A stretch of 64,000 bases of DNA from Acetomicrobium hydrogeniformans ATCC BAA-1850 (lineage in GTDB: Bacteria; Synergistota; Synergistia; Synergistales; Acetomicrobiaceae). The position numbers and the translations under genes were made by a program. Below the pieces are notes generated by a model. The model made no database searches, had not been told where the DNA came from, and saw only the letters and a list, made by a program, of their open reading frames with translations. Shown piece after piece: positions 61,223 to 64,000 of the stretch (positions within the stretch are counted from its first letter, which is position 1; every line of letters begins with the position of its first letter). Location: the NCBI RefSeq assembly GCF_000160455.2, contig NZ_ACJX03000001.1, forward strand, positions 1,064,001-1,128,000, in the 5' to 3' direction.

Positions 61223-63126
61223 TCTCATCAATACCAAAAGCAAAAGCCAACCTGGATGTCGCTTTGATCAACATGCCCTTCGCCAGTTTTAGGCAACCTT
61301 CCTTTGCCCTCGGTATTTTAAAAAGCGCTTTGAAAGATGAATTCAACGTCAAGGTTTTTGATTTCAACGTTACTTTTTCTGAAAAGATCGGTGTAGATTT
61401 GTATGATAAAATATCTACATGGCATATTGTAGATTTGCTTGGAGACAGGCTGTTTGCCGAAATGCTGTATGGTAATAATATTCCTACATTCGAGGAATAT
61501 ATTGGCCAAGTGCTCATAGGAAATTTAAAGGAGCATAAAGCACCATACGATAAACCTGCCGTTGACGCTCATCTTTACGATGAACTTTTAAAGGTTCAAA
61601 GCTCGGCAGGCCCTTTTTTAGAAGAAATTACAAAGGTCGTCGCAAAGGAAAGGCCGAAAATAGTAGCTTTCACAAGCATGTTTCATCAGCAGGTCGCCTC
61701 TTTGGCGTTGGCAAGGAGGATAAAAGAGGTTCTCCCAAACACCACAGTGGTCTTTGGTGGGGCCAATTGCAAAGGAGCGATGGGCCTGGAATTTTTGGCG
61801 AAACATCCCTTCGTGGATGCCATATGTCTAGGAGAGGGCGATACTTCATTTAAAAAATTCGTCGGTCTCTGCCTTGAAGGTTTAAACTTAGGCGGCCTGT
61901 CCAAGGTAGATGGAATTGTAACTCCTATGGATCTGAAAAGCGAAGGTGCAAAATTTTCTGATCATTGTCGTCATGTTTTGGAGATGGATATGGGTTTGGT
62001 ACCAATTCCGGATTACGATGATTTTGCGAACATTTATAGAAAAAGAAGGTCCGATTCGCGAGGAAAGCCGAGGTTGTTTTTCGAGATGTCCAGGGGTTGT
62101 TACTGGGGCCAGAAAAAAAGGTGTATCTTTTGCGGCCAATCGAGCGAGACGCTTGTCTTCAGAAAGAAAAACAGAGGCAGAATAGTCTCAGAAGTAAGAA
62201 CTCTTGCAAGCAAATACGAGGGCTTTAGTTTATGCGCAAGCGACGAATCGGCCGATAAGGAAATGCTCGAGGCTTTGGCGGATGCGCTGTCCGCATTTGA
62301 AAAAAAGCCGGAAATCATTTATCTCCAGGTAAGGCCGGACATTGACTTTGGATTACTTGAGAAGCTATCTGCCTGTGGGCTAAAAAGGCTCGAAGTCGGC
62401 ATTGAATCCTTAAGCTCAAGGGTTTTGTCCATAATTGGCAAAGGAGTGAGTGCACTTCAAAACATAGCATTTCTCAAAGGGTGTCGCGAAGCAAAAATAA
62501 TGCCGGTGTGGAACTTTCTATGGGGTTTCCCGGGCGAACCTGTGGAGGCTTACGAAAACATGGCGAAGCTAGTGCCCCTGTTGACTCATTTACATCCGCC
62601 CAACTATGCTGGTCAATTCAGGCTAGACCGCTTTAGTCCCTGTTTCGAAGATCCCTCGGGATATGGTATAAAGGACGTAAGTCCCTATCCATCCTATTCT
62701 TACGTTTACCCCTTTGATGATGAATCAGTGAGCAATCTTGCCTCTTTTTTTACCTTCGAATATCAGGTTCCCCAAAATTGCGCCGAGTATACCCATGAAC
62801 TTATGGAAAACATATTTTTCTGGAAGGAAATTCATCCCAAAAGTTCGCTTTGTTTTTCACGCTACGAAGAAGGGCTCATAATCGACAGAAGGTCCGGTGA
62901 GGGTGAATGGCACATAAAGCTTGATCCCTTTACATTGGCGGTTTGCAAAGCTTGCAGTAAGCCCGTGACCATTGAGGCTATCGCGTTAAGTTTAAGCGAA
63001 AAAGGTTTCGTAGAAGATGAAGATAAGATTAAGCAATCTATTATCAATTTAATAAAATATGGTATGGTATTAAAGGAAGGTGAGATGTTATTGAGCCTTG
63101 TGACTGAAGAAGAGGTGATGCCCTGA
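61219..63126 (+). CDS. B12-binding-domain radical SAM protein, RiPP-maturation (Cx7CxxC) type
   Basis: A 635-residue protein. The N-terminal ~240 residues form a cobalamin-binding-like Rossmann domain (VALINMPFASFRQPSFALGILKSAL, IVAFTSMFHQQVASLALARRI, VVFGGANCKGAMG, DAICLGEGDTSF). The radical SAM domain has MSRGCYWGQKKRCIFCG, a Cx7CxxC cluster loop seen in the TIGR03975 group of RiPP-maturation C-methyltransferases, and GIESLSSRVLSIIGKGV, WNFLWGFPGEPVEAY. The C-terminal ~60 residues resemble a small winged-helix (CSKPVTIEAIALSLSEKGF...LIKYGMVLKEGEMLLSL). ATG overlaps the previous stop (ATGA). No precursor peptide is evident nearby. Confidence 0.82.
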   Translation: MISSIPKAKANLDVALINMPFASFRQPSFALGILKSALKDEFNVKVFDFNVTFSEKIGVDLYDKISTWHIVDLLGDRLFAEMLYGNNIPTFEEYIGQVLIGNLKEHKAPYDKPAVDAHLYDELLKVQSSAGPFLEEITKVVAKERPKIVAFTSMFHQQVASLALARRIKEVLPNTTVVFGGANCKGAMGLEFLAKHPFVDAICLGEGDTSFKKFVGLCLEGLNLGGLSKVDGIVTPMDLKSEGAKFSDHCRHVLEMDMGLVPIPDYDDFANIYRKRRSDSRGKPRLFFEMSRGCYWGQKKRCIFCGQSSETLVFRKKNRGRIVSEVRTLASKYEGFSLCASDESADKEMLEALADALSAFEKKPEIIYLQVRPDIDFGLLEKLSACGLKRLEVGIESLSSRVLSIIGKGVSALQNIAFLKGCREAKIMPVWNFLWGFPGEPVEAYENMAKLVPLLTHLHPPNYAGQFRLDRFSPCFEDPSGYGIKDVSPYPSYSYVYPFDDESVSNLASFFTFEYQVPQNCAEYTHELMENIFFWKEIHPKSSLCFSRYEEGLIIDRRSGEGEWHIKLDPFTLAVCKACSKPVTIEAIALSLSEKGFVEDEDKIKQSIINLIKYGMVLKEGEMLLSLVTEEEVMP

Positions 63127-63183
63127 GGAAATGTATCTGGTTATTTAGCGCTTCAAAATTTATCATTTGGGAGGGGTAACAGC

Positions 63184-64000
63184 ATGGAAGAGAAGGAAAA
63201 GAGAAGGGCTCATCCTTATATCCCCAATTCCGTTCCCGAAATTAAGGAGGAGTTGCTGAAGGAAATAGGGATTGAAAGCGCGGAAGATATTTTCGGTCAA
63301 ATTCCAGAACATTTAAGGCTTAAAAGGCCTCTAAACATCCCCAAGGCAATCACATCCGAATACGAGCTTAAAAAACACGTAACGAACCTGCTTTCCAAGA
63401 ACAAAAATTGCGAGGAATACCTAAACTTTCTGGGCGGCGGATGCTGGCAGCATTACGTGCCGGCAGTTTGTAAGACCATAATGGAAAGGGATGAATTTTT
63501 GTCCGCCTATGTAGGAGAGGCCTTCGCAGATCACGGCAAATTTCAGGCCCAGTTTGAATACGCAAGCTGCATAGGTGAACTGGTCGACATGGATATGGTG
63601 AACACTCCTACCTACGATTGGGCCATGGCATGTGCCACCACCGTAAGGATGGCATCGCGCATGACGGGAAGAGGCAAGGCATTGGTGGCCGAATCGATCA
63701 GCCCTGAGCGGCTGTCATGCATCAAAAACTACGCATGGTCTGCGACCCCGGATATAGAGACGGTCAAGTACGATCCGAAAACCGGCTTGCTTGACGTTGA
63801 CGACTTAAAGAGCAAACTGTCCGACGATGTTTGCGTCTTGTATATGGAAAACCCAAATTTCTTCGGCGTCATAGAAAGCCGGGGACAGGAGATAGCCGAC
63901 CTTCTTCATTCTAAGGGGGCGTTGCTGTCGGTAGGCGTGGATCCAATTTCTTTGGGCGTACTTGAACCGCCTGCTCACTACGGTGCCGATTTTGCCTGTG
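63184..64000 (+). CDS. gcvPA: Glycine dehydrogenase (decarboxylating) subunit 1, partial
   Basis: The N-terminal 272 residues of the P-protein alpha subunit; the gene continues beyond the window. HPYIPNSVPEIKEELLKEIGIESAEDIFGQIPEHLRL, FLGGGCWQHYVPAVCKTIMERDEFLSAYVGEAFADHGKFQAQFEYASCIGELVDMDMVNTPTYDW and VYMENPNFFGVIE-type sequences are family sites. The split alpha/beta P-protein is usual in anaerobes and thermophiles. GGGAGGGG is 7 bases before the ATG. It lies 57 bases after the radical SAM gene. Confidence 0.94.
   Translation, partial: MEEKEKRRAHPYIPNSVPEIKEELLKEIGIESAEDIFGQIPEHLRLKRPLNIPKAITSEYELKKHVTNLLSKNKNCEEYLNFLGGGCWQHYVPAVCKTIMERDEFLSAYVGEAFADHGKFQAQFEYASCIGELVDMDMVNTPTYDWAMACATTVRMASRMTGRGKALVAESISPERLSCIKNYAWSATPDIETVKYDPKTGLLDVDDLKSKLSDDVCVLYMENPNFFGVIESRGQEIADLLHSKGALLSVGVDPISLGVLEPPAHYGADFAC

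Noticed and set aside
1-64000. tRNA genes, rRNA genes, CRISPR arrays, intact insertion sequences or prophage genes
   Set aside because: None seen on reading either strand; no regularly spaced repeats and no transposase or integrase-like protein was found.

Overview
The window looks like chromosome from a strictly anaerobic, fermentative bacterium. It has two tungsten/molybdopterin aldehyde:ferredoxin oxidoreductases, pyruvate phosphate dikinase, a membrane-bound-hydrogenase-type cation antiporter module, ferritin-like oxygen-defence proteins, a glycine decarboxylase split into subunits, and a cobalamin-dependent diol dehydratase microcompartment. This set, the moderate GC content and the strong Shine-Dalgarno sites (often with GTG or TTG starts) suggest a Synergistota relative such as Acetomicrobium/Anaerobaculum. 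That placement is inference from gene content; no database search was possible.

Layout. 1-3.5 kb: the end of an AOR gene, then two cobamide side-chain genes (cbiB/cobD type and a threonine-phosphate decarboxylase-like enzyme). 3.5-7.9 kb: a CDF metal exporter, two ferritin-like proteins, a PAS-PAS-GGDEF diguanylate cyclase and small unknown proteins. 8-19.4 kb: ppdK, trmO, mgsA, a ClC channel, lysA, a second AOR overlapping a MoaD/ThiS-like gene, an RlmI-type methyltransferase, an Fsr-type MFS exporter and a 4-OT tautomerase. 19.5-25 kb (minus strand): eight overlapping antiporter genes in the order of the archaeal Mbh A-H module, with a second ND5-like subunit and no hydrogenase genes. 25-32.5 kb: an M23 peptidase, a UPF0182 protein, a DUF362 protein, an unknown membrane protein and a beheaded amino-acid dehydrogenase beside a 33-bp palindrome. 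32.5-38 kb: a divergent carbohydrate cluster (PEP-hydrolase-like and Tm-1-like proteins facing a class II aldolase, a 2-hydroxyacid dehydrogenase and an FGGY kinase). 38-39.7 kb: a C69 dipeptidase.

40-59.3 kb is the main system: a 1,2-propanediol (or glycerol) utilisation microcompartment locus. A PocR-domain histidine kinase and an AraC-type response regulator precede a one-directional operon, pduU-V-A-B-C-D-E-G-H-(K-like)-A/J-L-eutJ-like-(M-like)-(permuted BMC)-N-O-P-S-T-gldA. The diol dehydratase (CDE) is repaired by GH. Aldehyde goes to acyl-CoA by PduP and to acyl-phosphate by PduL. Cobalamin is reduced and adenosylated by PduS/PduO. PduT, PduA/J, PduB, PduU and PduN build the shell. pduQ and pduW are absent, while a GldA-type dehydrogenase and a EutJ-like protein are present.

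59.5-64 kb: an operon of an ATP-NAD-kinase-like protein, a TIGR01440/YwlG-family gene with an in-frame amber codon at its apparent codon 2, a Cx7CxxC radical SAM protein of the RiPP-maturation type, and gcvPA, which runs off the window end. I found no tRNA, rRNA, CRISPR array or intact insertion sequence.
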